Of a stretch of 59,365 bases of DNA, positions 50,270 to 58,454 are shown piece after piece. The position numbers were made by a program, and so were the translations under genes. The DNA comes from JAGQTE01 sp964648005 (lineage in GTDB: Bacteria > Actinomycetota > Acidimicrobiia > Acidimicrobiales > Acidimicrobilacustridaceae). Position 1 is the stretch's first letter, and each line of letters opens with the position of its first letter. The stretch covers positions 1 to 59,365 of the forward strand of contig CAZYKR010000001.1 in assembly GCA_964648005.1 (NCBI GenBank). Reading direction: 5' to 3'. The notes under the pieces are model-generated. The model worked only from the letters and a program-made list of their open reading frames with translations. It made no database searches and had not been told where the DNA came from.

Positions 50270-51081
50270 CGCGTCGAGACGGATCGCTCGTCATGACGTT
50301 CGTCGGGCTGGTCGTGCTGTGGATCAGCCTCACCGACATCCTCTACCGCTACGTGCGTCCGTCGATGCAGAAGTGGCTGGTGCTGTCGGGCGTGGCGCTC
50401 GCGGTCATCGGGCTGTGGTCGTTGATCGACGACGTCCGCGCGGCGCGGGCGGCCGGCCGTGCCGGTGACGACCCGCACGATGGCCACCCGCACGACGGGC
50501 ACGAGGATGCCCACGGTGACGACGAGCATGCCGGTCACGGGCACCGGCGGTCGCGGGTGGGATGGCTGCTGCTGGCGCCGCTGCTGGTGGCCATCGTCGT
50601 CGACCCGGCCGCGCTCGGTGCCTTCGCCGTCGACCGGGCGTCGACGACTCGGGTGCCGACGACGGGAGACTTCGACCTGTCCGAGCACATCGCCGCCCAC
50701 TCGTTCGGTGGCCAGGCGGTCGACCTGAACATCTTGCAGCTCTACAAGGCCGCCAAGGTGCCGAGCGACCTCGAGCTGCTCGCTGCGACGCCCATCAGCA
50801 CCGAAGGGTTCCTGGTCACGGACCCGGGCGGCGAGGTCTTGCTCGCCCAGCTGGTCGTCGGGTGCTGCGCCGGCGACGCCCTGCCCGTGACGGTGGCGCT
50901 GGAGGGCATCGACACCGCGGGGATCGAGGAGGACACCTGGTTGCGCGTCACCGGGCAGGTCGACGCCCCGGCGACGGCAGCGCGCGAGGACGACCCGGAC
51001 CTGGTGCCGATGCCGGTCCTGCGGGTCGACAGCTACGAGCGCATCGACCAGCCCGAGCTGCCGTACCTGTATCCCGCCTGA
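50266..51081 (+). CDS. TIGR03943/DUF1980-family putative permease subunit
   Basis: A 271-aa protein with two N-terminal TM helices (about 10-28 and 35-52), a strongly His/Asp-rich loop (about 65-95, repeated DGH), a third TM and a C-terminal extracytoplasmic domain with a CC pair in VVGCCAGDALPV. This is the YcgQ-like partner of the preceding permease. GTG 50266 overlaps the permease stop by 4 nt. The His-rich loop suggests divalent-metal binding (Zn, Ni or Cu). Confidence 0.85.
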   Translation: MTRRDGSLVMTFVGLVVLWISLTDILYRYVRPSMQKWLVLSGVALAVIGLWSLIDDVRAARAAGRAGDDPHDGHPHDGHEDAHGDDEHAGHGHRRSRVGWLLLAPLLVAIVVDPAALGAFAVDRASTTRVPTTGDFDLSEHIAAHSFGGQAVDLNILQLYKAAKVPSDLELLAATPISTEGFLVTDPGGEVLLAQLVVGCCAGDALPVTVALEGIDTAGIEEDTWLRVTGQVDAPATAAREDDPDLVPMPVLRVDSYERIDQPELPYLYPA

Positions 51082-51103
51082 GCGGCGTCCCTACGATGGG
51101 GCC

Positions 51104-52285
51104 ATGACGCTGCCCGTCCACGACGCCGACAACCACTACTACGAGGCGCTCGACGCCTTCACCCGTCACCTCGACCCGGCGCTCGGACCACGATGCGTGC
51201 AGTGGTGCGAGATCGACGGGCGCAAGTACCACGTCATCGGCGGGCGGGTCAGCCGGGCGGTGCGCAACGCCACGTTCGACCCGGTGTCCAAGCCCGGCGT
51301 GCTGGCGGCGTACTTCCGCGGCAATGCCGACCAGGTCGATCCGATCGCCCTGCTGCGCGACAGCGAGCCCATCCGCCCCGCGTACCGGGACCGCGACGCC
51401 CGCCTGGCAGCGATGGACGAGCAGGGGTTGGCCTCGTGCTGGATGTTCCCGACCCTCGGCATGATCTACGAAGCGCTGCTGCGCGACGACCCCGTCGCGG
51501 TGTGCCACACCTTCCGGGCGTTCAACCGCTGGGTGGAGGAGGACTGGGGCTTCGCCTACCGCGATCGCATCTTCGCCGCGCCGTACCTCACGCTCGCCGA
51601 CGCCGACTGGGCGGTCGAGGAGCTCACGTGGGCGCTCGAGCACGACGCCCGCACGATCGTGATGCTCCCGGCGGCGCCGATCACCGTCACCGGCCGGCGC
51701 TCGCCGTTCGACCCCGCCTACGACCGCTTCTGGTCGCTGGTCAACGAGTCGGGCGTGACCGTCGTGCTGCACGCCGGCGACAGCGGGCTGTCGTCGGAGG
51801 GGTACGCCCCGGACGGCTTCGCCGCCGACTTCCAGGCCGCGGGCGACCACTTCGGTCCGTCGATCAAGTTCTTCGCCATCGAGCAGGCGGTGCACTACTG
51901 GATGCTGGCGATGGTGCTCGCCGGCATGCCGATGCGCTACCCGAACATCCGCTTCGCCTCGGTCGAGAACGGCGCCGAGTTCCTGCCGGACGTGTTCCGC
52001 AAGCTCCGCTCGGTCGCCAAGAAGATCCCCGGCTGGTTCCCCGATGATCCCGTCGAGCTGTTCAAGGCGTCCGTGTGGATCAACCCGTTCTGGGAGGACG
52101 ACATCGCCCAGGTCGTCGAGTGGGTCGGCGCCGACCGCGTCCTGTTCGGATCGGACTGGCCCCACATCGAGGGCATGCCCATGCCGCTCGACTACCTCGA
52201 CGAGCTGGCGCCCCTCGACGCCGCCCAGCGCCGTCTGGTGCTGCACGACAACGCCGTGGGGCTCACCACGCGTCGACCGACCTGA
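51104..52285 (+). CDS. ACMSD-like amidohydrolase (paralogue 2)
   Basis: A 393-aa amidohydrolase-2 TIM barrel, clearly paralogous to 21886-23055: DADNHYYEALDAFTRHLDP at the N-terminus, RPAYRDRDARLAAMDEQGL and DRVLFGSDWPHIEGM near the C-terminus. Substrate unknown; probably a hydrolase or decarboxylase of a ring-cleavage or CoA-pathway intermediate. ATG 51104 has TACGAT (51092-51097) at 6 nt, so it is leaderless despite only 22 nt to the previous stop. Confidence 0.88.
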   Translation: MTLPVHDADNHYYEALDAFTRHLDPALGPRCVQWCEIDGRKYHVIGGRVSRAVRNATFDPVSKPGVLAAYFRGNADQVDPIALLRDSEPIRPAYRDRDARLAAMDEQGLASCWMFPTLGMIYEALLRDDPVAVCHTFRAFNRWVEEDWGFAYRDRIFAAPYLTLADADWAVEELTWALEHDARTIVMLPAAPITVTGRRSPFDPAYDRFWSLVNESGVTVVLHAGDSGLSSEGYAPDGFAADFQAAGDHFGPSIKFFAIEQAVHYWMLAMVLAGMPMRYPNIRFASVENGAEFLPDVFRKLRSVAKKIPGWFPDDPVELFKASVWINPFWEDDIAQVVEWVGADRVLFGSDWPHIEGMPMPLDYLDELAPLDAAQRRLVLHDNAVGLTTRRPT

Positions 52286-52313
52286 CGGCGACGTCAGGGA
52301 TACGCTCGGCCCT

Positions 52314-53219
52314 GTGCGGGAACCGGGGGAGCCGAACCAGCCGGTGACGGTGAGTCGCCGGGCGTTCGTAGGCGGTGCCGGTGCCGCGGCCCTCGGCTTC
52401 GCGCCGCTGCTGCGGATGCTCCCGCCGGCGACGGTGGCGGCGGCGTTCGCCGAGCGCCCGCCCCTGCAGTTCTTCGACGAGCACCAGGCGGCAGTCGTCG
52501 TCGAGGCGACGGCGCGTCTCATCCCTGGGCCGACCGACGACCCTGCCGAGACCAGCGGAGGCGCGCGCGAGGCCGGGGTCGTCCATTACGTCGACCGTTT
52601 CCTGTCGGCCTTCGATGAGGATCCGCCGCGCATCTACACCGGCGGTCCGTGGAGCGACCGCCACGGCGGTGCCACCAACGAGTTCGCCCGGTTCGTGTCG
52701 CTAGCGCCGTGGGAGGCGCAGCGATGGCGGGAACGGGTCGGTGCGCTCGCCGAGGCGTACCGGGTCGGCGTCGCCGAGCTCGATGCGGCGGCCGGCGGTG
52801 ACTTCACGGCCGTGTCGAACGAGGCGCGCGACGCCATCCTCGCCGCCGACACGCCGAGCCAGTTCCGGCGGGTGTTGTTCGAGCACGCCGTCGAGGGCAC
52901 GTACGCCGTGCCGGAGTATGGCGGCAACGCCGATCTGGTCGGCTGGTCCGACATCGGGTACGCCGGCGACGTCGCTCCGGAGGGCTGGCCGGCGTCGGAG
53001 GTGCGCGGGTCCGACGGACCGGACCCGCTGCCCGAGGGCTTTCGGCTGCCGTTCAGCGCGGGTGCGGTCGAGGCGACCCCGGGCGCGCAGATCACGACCG
53101 ACGCCCAGCCGGCCTCGGTCACCGCCGGGCTGGCGACGCCCGACGCCGTGCTGGCGGCAGCGATGCCGGGGCTGGCGCGCTGGCGAGTGCGACCGGGGCG
53201 CACCGGGGGGCAGACGTGA
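52314..53219 (+). CDS. Tat-exported gluconate 2-dehydrogenase subunit 3-like protein
   Basis: A 301-aa protein. The twin-arginine signal is SRRAFVGGAGAAALG (Arg15-Arg16), followed by a helical domain of the gluconate 2-dehydrogenase subunit 3 type (FFDEHQAAVVVEATARLIPGP, VHYVDRFLSAFDEDPPRIYTGG). In known complexes this small subunit carries the Tat signal for the catalytic GMC subunit, which is encoded next with a GTGA overlap. GTG 52314 has TACGCT (52301-52306) at 7 nt; GTG 52344 or 52350, nearer the RR motif, are alternatives. Confidence 0.85.
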   Translation: MREPGEPNQPVTVSRRAFVGGAGAAALGFAPLLRMLPPATVAAAFAERPPLQFFDEHQAAVVVEATARLIPGPTDDPAETSGGAREAGVVHYVDRFLSAFDEDPPRIYTGGPWSDRHGGATNEFARFVSLAPWEAQRWRERVGALAEAYRVGVAELDAAAGGDFTAVSNEARDAILAADTPSQFRRVLFEHAVEGTYAVPEYGGNADLVGWSDIGYAGDVAPEGWPASEVRGSDGPDPLPEGFRLPFSAGAVEATPGAQITTDAQPASVTAGLATPDAVLAAAMPGLARWRVRPGRTGGQT

Positions 53220-55165
53220 AGGCCGTGGTGGTCGGGGCCGGGCCCGGCGCCTGCACGGCAGCGATGGTGCTCACCGACGCCGGCTGGGACGTGGTGCTCC
53301 TCGACAAGGGGGTGAACCACTTCGCCGATCTGACCGCCGCGGTGCCGCACACCGACTACGGCAACGACGAGCTCAAGATGCGTCGGGGCTTCGGGCGGGT
53401 CGACCCCGACCTCGAGCCGCGCACGTTCCGCTCGACGCAGGACCAGGCCGAGCCCACGGTGGTCGGTGATGTCAACACCGTGCCGGTCGGACCCGGCGGC
53501 GGCACCACGCAGTGGGATGCCAAGACGCCCCGGTTCTGGGACATCGACTTCGCCAAGGCGTCATTGCTGGGCCCCGTCGACGGCGCGTCGATCATCGACT
53601 GGCCGGTCACCTACGCTGACCTCGAGCCGTACTACGAGGTGGCCGAGACGCTGCTCGGCGTCGCCGGCGACGTCGACGCCGTGCACGCCACGCCCGCCGG
53701 GCGCTACGCCCGCCACCGCGCCCCACTGCCGCAGCCACCCGGCGTGGCGATGCTGTCGTCCACCACGCTGGCCGAGGGCGCCGCGGCCACGGGGCTCGTG
53801 CCGATCCCGTTCCCCGAGGCGATCAACAGCACGTACTACGACGACCGGCCGAGCTGCATCTCGTGCGGGCACTGCTCCGGCTTCGGTTGCCCCATCCACG
53901 ACCGCGGCAGCGGCCTGCTGCCGCTGCGTCGGGCGCTGCTGACCGGTCGGGCGGAGCTACGGGACCAGGCGATGGTCACGGCGATCGTCCACGACGGGAC
54001 GCGGGCGTCCGCGGTGCGCTGGCTCGACGCCGGTGGCGCGGAGCACACCGAGGGCGCCGACCTCGTGATCCTCGGCGCCGGTCCGGTCGAGTCGGTGCGG
54101 CTGGCGCTGCTGTCGCAGCTGCCCGATCCGCATGGGCTCGTCGGGCGGGGGCTGATGTACCACTGGTTTGCCATCGGCTTCGGCATCTGGTCGGACCGGC
54201 GCCTGCACGCGATGCGCGGGCGCGACGTCACCCATGCCGTGTACGACTTCTGCGACCCGGAGTTCCCAGGAGCGCGCGCCTTCGCCACCGAGCACGGGCT
54301 GCCGTACCTGCGCGGCGGCGTGCTCGAGATGGGCGGGGCGCCGAAGGTCCTCGACGAGGCGATGCAGTACGTCGGGCTCCTCGAGCAGTTCGATCCCGGC
54401 AAGCCGTTCGGTGCGCGCTTCAAGGAGCTGATGCGCCAGAGCCCGCTGCGCGACCGCCTCGCTGGGGTGCAGATGATCGCCGAGGATCTGCCGCAGCTCG
54501 CCAACCGCGTGGACCTCGACCCCAAGGTTCGGGACCGCTTCGGCCTGCCGGTGCCGCGCATCACCTACCTGCCTCACCGCCACGAGCTGGTGGCGCAGGA
54601 CTTCTACAACCCCAAGATCGCCGACCTGATCCGGGCGGCCGGGGCGACGACCGCCGGTGTCCTGCCCCAGTCGAGCACGCCGGACCGCCCGTCCCCGGAG
54701 GGCAACGACGCCCCCGTCGGCTACCACACGATGGGTGGCCTGCGGATGGGTCCCGACCCGAGCATCGGCGTCACCGACGAGGTCGGCCGCTGGTACGGGC
54801 TCGAGAACGTCGCCGTGGCCGACGGCGCCGTCTTCCCGACGAGCGGCGCCCACAACCCGACCTTGACGATCGTGGCCACGGCGTGGCGCAACGCCCGGGC
54901 CTGGGCCGGGCGCGACGGCCCGCCGACACCGATCGCCGCCGTGGCCCCGGCGGCGGCGGCGGGCGCGCCGCCTGCTGCCGAGGGTGTGTCGACACCGGTC
55001 GTCGTGGCGGGCATCGCGGCCGCCGGTGCGGCGGCGGCCGTCGGTGCCACGGCCCTGGCGCGGCGACGACGGCCTGGTCCGGGCGCCGATGACCCTGCGG
55101 GCACCGGCACGGCGATCGACCGCGGGTCAGACCTGTCCGACGACGCCTCCCGCGACGGCGTCTGA
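53216..55165 (+). CDS. GMC-family FAD dehydrogenase large subunit with C-terminal TM anchor
   Basis: A 649-aa flavoprotein: FAD motif AVVVGAGPGACTAAMVL, GPGGGTTQWDAKTPRFWD, ILGAGPVESVRLALLSQL, YHTMGGLRMGPDPS and SGAHNPTLTIVATAWRNA at the C-terminal active site. A four-Cys motif (Cys214, Cys217, Cys220, Cys225 in CISCGHCSGFGC) could hold a Fe-S cluster, as in gamma-alpha FAD glucose dehydrogenases. After residue about 565 an Ala/Pro linker leads to a TM helix (about 592-613) and RRRR. The Tat-signal partner is encoded immediately upstream. Substrate unknown (sugar, alcohol or sterol). Confidence 0.88.
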   Translation: MKAVVVGAGPGACTAAMVLTDAGWDVVLLDKGVNHFADLTAAVPHTDYGNDELKMRRGFGRVDPDLEPRTFRSTQDQAEPTVVGDVNTVPVGPGGGTTQWDAKTPRFWDIDFAKASLLGPVDGASIIDWPVTYADLEPYYEVAETLLGVAGDVDAVHATPAGRYARHRAPLPQPPGVAMLSSTTLAEGAAATGLVPIPFPEAINSTYYDDRPSCISCGHCSGFGCPIHDRGSGLLPLRRALLTGRAELRDQAMVTAIVHDGTRASAVRWLDAGGAEHTEGADLVILGAGPVESVRLALLSQLPDPHGLVGRGLMYHWFAIGFGIWSDRRLHAMRGRDVTHAVYDFCDPEFPGARAFATEHGLPYLRGGVLEMGGAPKVLDEAMQYVGLLEQFDPGKPFGARFKELMRQSPLRDRLAGVQMIAEDLPQLANRVDLDPKVRDRFGLPVPRITYLPHRHELVAQDFYNPKIADLIRAAGATTAGVLPQSSTPDRPSPEGNDAPVGYHTMGGLRMGPDPSIGVTDEVGRWYGLENVAVADGAVFPTSGAHNPTLTIVATAWRNARAWAGRDGPPTPIAAVAPAAAAGAPPAAEGVSTPVVVAGIAAAGAAAAVGATALARRRRPGPGADDPAGTGTAIDRGSDLSDDASRDGV

Positions 55166-55216
55166 CCGACGACGGTGCCTGAGCGGCGACGGGTCCCCGC
55201 CTTGCGGCGCCCGGGC

Positions 55217-55289
55217 TCAGGCCAGCGCGTCGAGGGCCCGGCGCAGGTCGGCGACGGTCGGAGCGACCAGCAGGGGCGACTCCGGCAGC
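55217..55289 (-). CDS. 3' fragment of a gene cut by the assembly gap
   Basis: On the minus strand, reading out of the N run, the frame LPESPLLVAPTVADLRR continues to ALDALA and a TGA at 55217-55219. Its GTCGCCGACCTGCGCCGG is identical to the segment encoding the VADLRR near the broken end of the PLP enzyme on the other side of the gap. It is either the true end of that enzyme or the end of another gene hidden in the gap. Partial. Confidence 0.4.
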
Positions 55290-55299
55290 NNNNNNNNNN
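55290..55299. other. Assembly gap (10 N)
   Basis: Ten Ns, a conventional placeholder; the true gap length may be different. The flanks share a near-duplicate gene-end plus hairpin, which probably broke the assembly. Confidence 0.99.
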
Positions 55300-56546
55300 C
55301 GTAGTCGGTGCCCGTTCGGGGTAGGGGCCCCGGCCTTGCGGCGCCGGGGCCCTGGCATGGGGGCGTTGGGCCGGCGCAGGTCGGCGACGAGGTCGTCGGG
55401 GTCCTCGAGGCCGATCGACAGGCGCACGAGGTCGTCGGGGACGGGCGTCCCGGCGCCTTCGATCGGAGCGCGGTGCTCGACGAGGCTCTCGGTGCTCCCG
55501 AGCGAGGTGGCGTCGGCGAACAGCTCTAGCGATGACGCCAGGCGCCGCGCGGCAGCAGCGCCACCGGCGAGGCGCAGCGAGACCAGCATGCCGAAGCCGT
55601 CGGTCATCTGGCGCGCCGCCACGGCGTGGCCGGGCGCGTCGGGCAGGCCCGGGTAGGCGACGTGCGCCACGGCCGGGTGCTCCTGTGCGGCCTGTGCCAC
55701 CGCCAGTGCACCGGCCGAGCTGCGCGGGACGCGCACGAACAGCGTGCGCATGCCGCGCAGCAGCAACCACGCCTCGAACGGGCCGAGCACCGCGCCCCGG
55801 TAGGCGCGTTGGTGGCGCACGCCTGCCCACACCGGATGGTCCACGACACCGGGGGCGGCGACCAGCGCCCCGGCGAGCACGTCGCCGTGGCCGTTGAGCT
55901 GCTTGGTCGCCGAGTGGAACACGATGTCGACGCCGTGCTCGATCGGGCGGGTGTGCACCGGCGTGGCGGTCGTGTTGTCGGCGGCGACCAGCGCGCCTGC
56001 GTCGTGGGCGATGGCGGCGACGGCCGCCAGGTCGGTGACGCGACCCATGGGGTTCGACGGCGTCTCGAGCCAGACGAGGGCCGGTCCGGGAGCGGTCAGG
56101 GCGGCCGCCCACCCGGCGAGGTCGTCGTTGTCGACCAGCGCCAACCGCAGCCGGCCGGCGTCGGCCTCGGTGCCCAACCACGACCGAATCGTCCAGTACA
56201 TGTCGGCGGGTGCCACGACCAGCGTGCCCGGTGCCAGCGCGTCGAGCAGCGCCGTCGCCGCCGCCATGCCCGAGGCGAACAGCAACGACTCGGCGCCGCC
56301 CTCGAGCTCGGTGAGCAGCGCTTCGGCCGGCTCGCCGGTGGGGTTCTGGTCCCGGCTGTAGGAGCGACCGCCCGGATAGGCGCCCTCGGCGTCGCGGGCG
56401 TAGGTGGTCGACGGGTACACCGGCGGCACGAGCCCGCCGAACGCCGGCTCGGTCGCACCGGGCGCCCGCGCTGCGCTCGTGGCGGGGTTCCACCACGGGT
56501 CGCCCGGTGCGCGGGGCGCGTCGCCGGGATCGCCCACGTGTATCAA
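55300..56546 (-). CDS. Cystathionine gamma-synthase/lyase-family PLP enzyme, 3' end broken
   Basis: Cys/Met-metabolism PLP enzyme, about 390 recognisable residues. Landmarks: PVYPSTTYARDAEGAYPGG, ESLLFASGMAAATALLDAL, WLETPSNPMGRV, VAADNTTATPVHTRPI, PLP-lysine in HSATKQLNGHGD (about Lys215), and LVRLSIGLEDPDDLVADL at the C-terminus. Beyond VADLRR the reading becomes Pro/Arg-rich through a hairpin and into the N run without a stop, so the end is wrong or missing. TTG 56546 (GTG 56537 as alternative) starts 2 nt after the glutathione peroxidase stop. Gamma-synthase versus lyase cannot be decided. Confidence 0.85.
55325..55352. terminator. GC-rich hairpin at the end of the PLP-enzyme gene
   Basis: A perfect 10-bp stem GGGCCCCGGC/GCCGGGGCCC encloses the 8-nt loop CTTGCGGC. 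It lies where the PLP-enzyme transcript should end, yet the open frame reads through it. A degenerate relative with the same CTTGCGGC occurs at about 55191-55216, across the gap. Confidence 0.55.
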
Positions 56547-56548
56547 CG

Positions 56549-57037
56549 TCAGCCCGGCAGGTTCGCCTCGATGTCGCTCACCACGGCGTCGGCGAGCGGC
56601 TCGACCGTCGGGGCGTAGCGGGCGATCACCACACCGTCGGGAGCGACGAGGAACTTCTCGAAGTTCCAGCGGATGTCGCCGGTGTGGCCCTCGGCGTCGG
56701 CGACGTCGTTGAGCTCGGCGTACAGCTCGTGCTGCCCCTCGCCGTTGACCTCGATCTTCTCGAAGAGCGGGAAGTCCACGCCGTACGTGGTCGAGCAGAA
56801 CTCGGCGATCTCCTCCGCGCTGCCTGGCTCCTGGCCGAGGAACTGGTTGCACGGGAACCCGAGCACGGTGAAGCCCCGGTCGGCGAAGCGCTGCTGCAGC
56901 TCGACGAGCCCCTCGTACTGTGGCGTGAGGCCACACTTCGAGGCGACGTTGACGAACAGGGCGAGCTTGCCCTGCTGGGGCCGCAGCGCGTCGGGGGAGC
57001 CGTCGAGGGCGGCGATGTCGTGGTCGTAGGCGTTCAT
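56549..57037 (-). CDS. Glutathione peroxidase-family thiol peroxidase (Cys type)
   Basis: A 162-aa protein of the GPx fold: VNVASKCGLTPQYEGL with peroxidatic Cys35 (Cys, not Sec), FPCNQFLGQEPG containing the second Cys/Gln region, and WNFEKFLVAPDG with the catalytic Trp-Asn. It is probably thioredoxin- or mycothiol-linked in Actinobacteria. ATG 57037 has TAGCCT (57046-57051, minus) at 8 nt; the TAG of this -10 is also the stop codon of the upstream pirin gene. Confidence 0.93.
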   Translation of the reverse strand: MNAYDHDIAALDGSPDALRPQQGKLALFVNVASKCGLTPQYEGLVELQQRFADRGFTVLGFPCNQFLGQEPGSAEEIAEFCSTTYGVDFPLFEKIEVNGEGQHELYAELNDVADAEGHTGDIRWNFEKFLVAPDGVVIARYAPTVEPLADAVVSDIEANLPG

Positions 57038-57048
57038 GGCGGCGCAGG

Positions 57049-57927
57049 CTATCGGGCGATGCGCCCCAGACGGCCGGCCTGGTAGTCCTCGACCGCTTCG
57101 ATGATCTCGGCGCGCGTGCTCATCACGAACGGGCCTTGACGCGCCACCGGTTCACCGAGCGGCGCGCCCGCCAACAGCAGCACCTCCAGAGGCGACCCGG
57201 TGGCATCGTCGGCGGCGATCGCCATCGCGTCGCCCGAGTGGCGGTGCCACACGACCAGCTGGCCGTCTGCCGCAGCTTCCGGGAAGGTGCCGCTGCCGCC
57301 GAAGACGTAGGCGATGGCCGTGTGGTCCCGGTGGACGGGGACCGTCGTGCGCGCACCGGGCGCGAGCGTGAGGTGCACGTAGGTGACGGGCGAGTGGGTG
57401 CGCACGGGACCGGTGGCACCGAGGACGGTCCCGGCGACGACGCGTGCCAGACCGCCGTCGAGGGCGACCTCGGGGATGTCGACGGTCGAGATCTCCTGGT
57501 ACCGCGGTGGCGTCCACTTGTCGGCGCGCGGCAGGTTGACCCACAGCTGGAAGCCGTGCAGACGTCCGCCGATCTGGCGGATGGCGGCAGCCGGCTCTTC
57601 GCTGTGCACCACGCCGGCACCCGCGGTCATCCACTGCACGTCGCCGGGGCCGATCGAGCCGCGGTTACCCGCCGAGTCGGCGTGCTCGATGGCGCCGGCG
57701 AGCACGTACGTCACGGTCTCGAAGCCTCGATGGGGATGGTCGGGCGCCCCTTTGGCCTCGCCGGGCCCGAGCTCGACCGGGCCCATCTCGTCGAGCAGCA
57801 GGAACGGATCGATGAGGTCCAGACCCGGACGGGGGAACGGGCGTCGGACCTCGAACCCGGCCCCTTCGACGGTGCGCAACGCCGTGACGACGTCGGCGAC
57901 GGTGCGGGGCGTCAGCGGCGTCACCAT
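57049..57927 (-). CDS. Pirin-family cupin protein
   Basis: A 292-aa bicupin. The N-terminal cupin has the metal motif DHPHRGFETVTYVLAG and GPGDVQWMTAGAGVVHSEEP (three His and one Glu); the C-terminal cupin includes HRDHTAIAYVFGGSG. Pirins may act as quercetinases or redox-sensitive metal proteins. ATG 57927 lies 1 nt after the CDGSH gene stop, so they form an operon. Confidence 0.93.
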   Translation of the reverse strand: MVTPLTPRTVADVVTALRTVEGAGFEVRRPFPRPGLDLIDPFLLLDEMGPVELGPGEAKGAPDHPHRGFETVTYVLAGAIEHADSAGNRGSIGPGDVQWMTAGAGVVHSEEPAAAIRQIGGRLHGFQLWVNLPRADKWTPPRYQEISTVDIPEVALDGGLARVVAGTVLGATGPVRTHSPVTYVHLTLAPGARTTVPVHRDHTAIAYVFGGSGTFPEAAADGQLVVWHRHSGDAMAIAADDATGSPLEVLLLAGAPLGEPVARQGPFVMSTRAEIIEAVEDYQAGRLGRIAR

Positions 57928-57928
57928 C

Positions 57929-58417
57929 TCAACCGAAGGCCTCGTCTTGAGGCGCGCAGCGCTCCGCCGGCGATTCGGCATCGGTGGCGGGGGTCGGCGG
58001 CCGGGCCTCGAACGCCACGCGCCGGTGCGCGTTGTCGCAGAACGGCTGGTTCCCGGAGTTGCCGCACCGGCACAGGGCCAGGCGGTCCTCCTCGGTGAAC
58101 GTCGTCCCGTCCTGGGCGAGCACCTGGGTGCGGCCGCGCAGCACGAGCGGACCGTTGTGCACCGGGAAGGCGACAGTGGTCTCGCTCACGGGGCGCGGCG
58201 GTCGGCCATCGGCGTGGTGGTACCGCAGCGCCCCGGTGGGACACTGCTCGACGGCGTCGATGATGGCCTCGGCGCTCGCATGCTCCGGCTGGATCCACGG
58301 ACGTCTGCGGGTGTCGAAGACCTCGGGCAGGGCGTTGAGGCAGCGCGCGACATGGACGCAGCGCTCGGCGTACCACTCGACCACCAGCTCGTCCGTTGCG
58401 TAGGTGCGGGTCGGCAT
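57929..58417 (-). CDS. Fer4_19-CDGSH iron-sulfur protein
   Basis: A 162-aa protein with two Fe-S modules. The N-terminal divergent mono-cluster domain is WYAERCVHVARCLNALPEVFD...AVEQCPTGAL (about 15-80). The C-terminal CDGSH zinc-finger-like 2Fe-2S domain is CRCGNSGNQPFCDNAH (about 125-142) with three Cys and one His. Such fusions are small redox proteins of unknown partner. ATG 58417 has TACCGT (58424-58429, minus) at 6 nt. First gene of the CDGSH-pirin operon, divergent from the thioesterase. Confidence 0.9.
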   Translation of the reverse strand: MPTRTYATDELVVEWYAERCVHVARCLNALPEVFDTRRRPWIQPEHASAEAIIDAVEQCPTGALRYHHADGRPPRPVSETTVAFPVHNGPLVLRGRTQVLAQDGTTFTEEDRLALCRCGNSGNQPFCDNAHRRVAFEARPPTPATDAESPAERCAPQDEAFG

Positions 58418-58423
58418 ACGGCG

Positions 58424-58446
58424 ACGGTACCCGGCTCGGATAGGTT
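58424..58446. promoter_or_regulatory. Compact bidirectional leaderless promoter
   Basis: The minus-strand -10 TACCGT (58424-58429) and plus-strand -10 TAGGTT (58441-58446) are 11 bp apart and end 6 and 8 nt from the start codons 58417 (-) and 58455 (+). Hexamers and spacings repeat those at 23062-23083 almost exactly. Confidence 0.65.
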
Positions 58447-58454
58447 CCACGCTC

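Noticed and set aside
50521..50560. His-rich repeats as a CRISPR-like or tandem DNA repeat
   Set aside because: The GACGGGCAC-type repetition is short, imperfect and explained by the encoded His/Asp/Gly loop.
54721..56496. Long minus-strand frames spanning the N run
   Set aside because: They cross ten unknown bases and the antisense of the GMC gene. Only the part above 55300 in the PLP-enzyme frame is supported.
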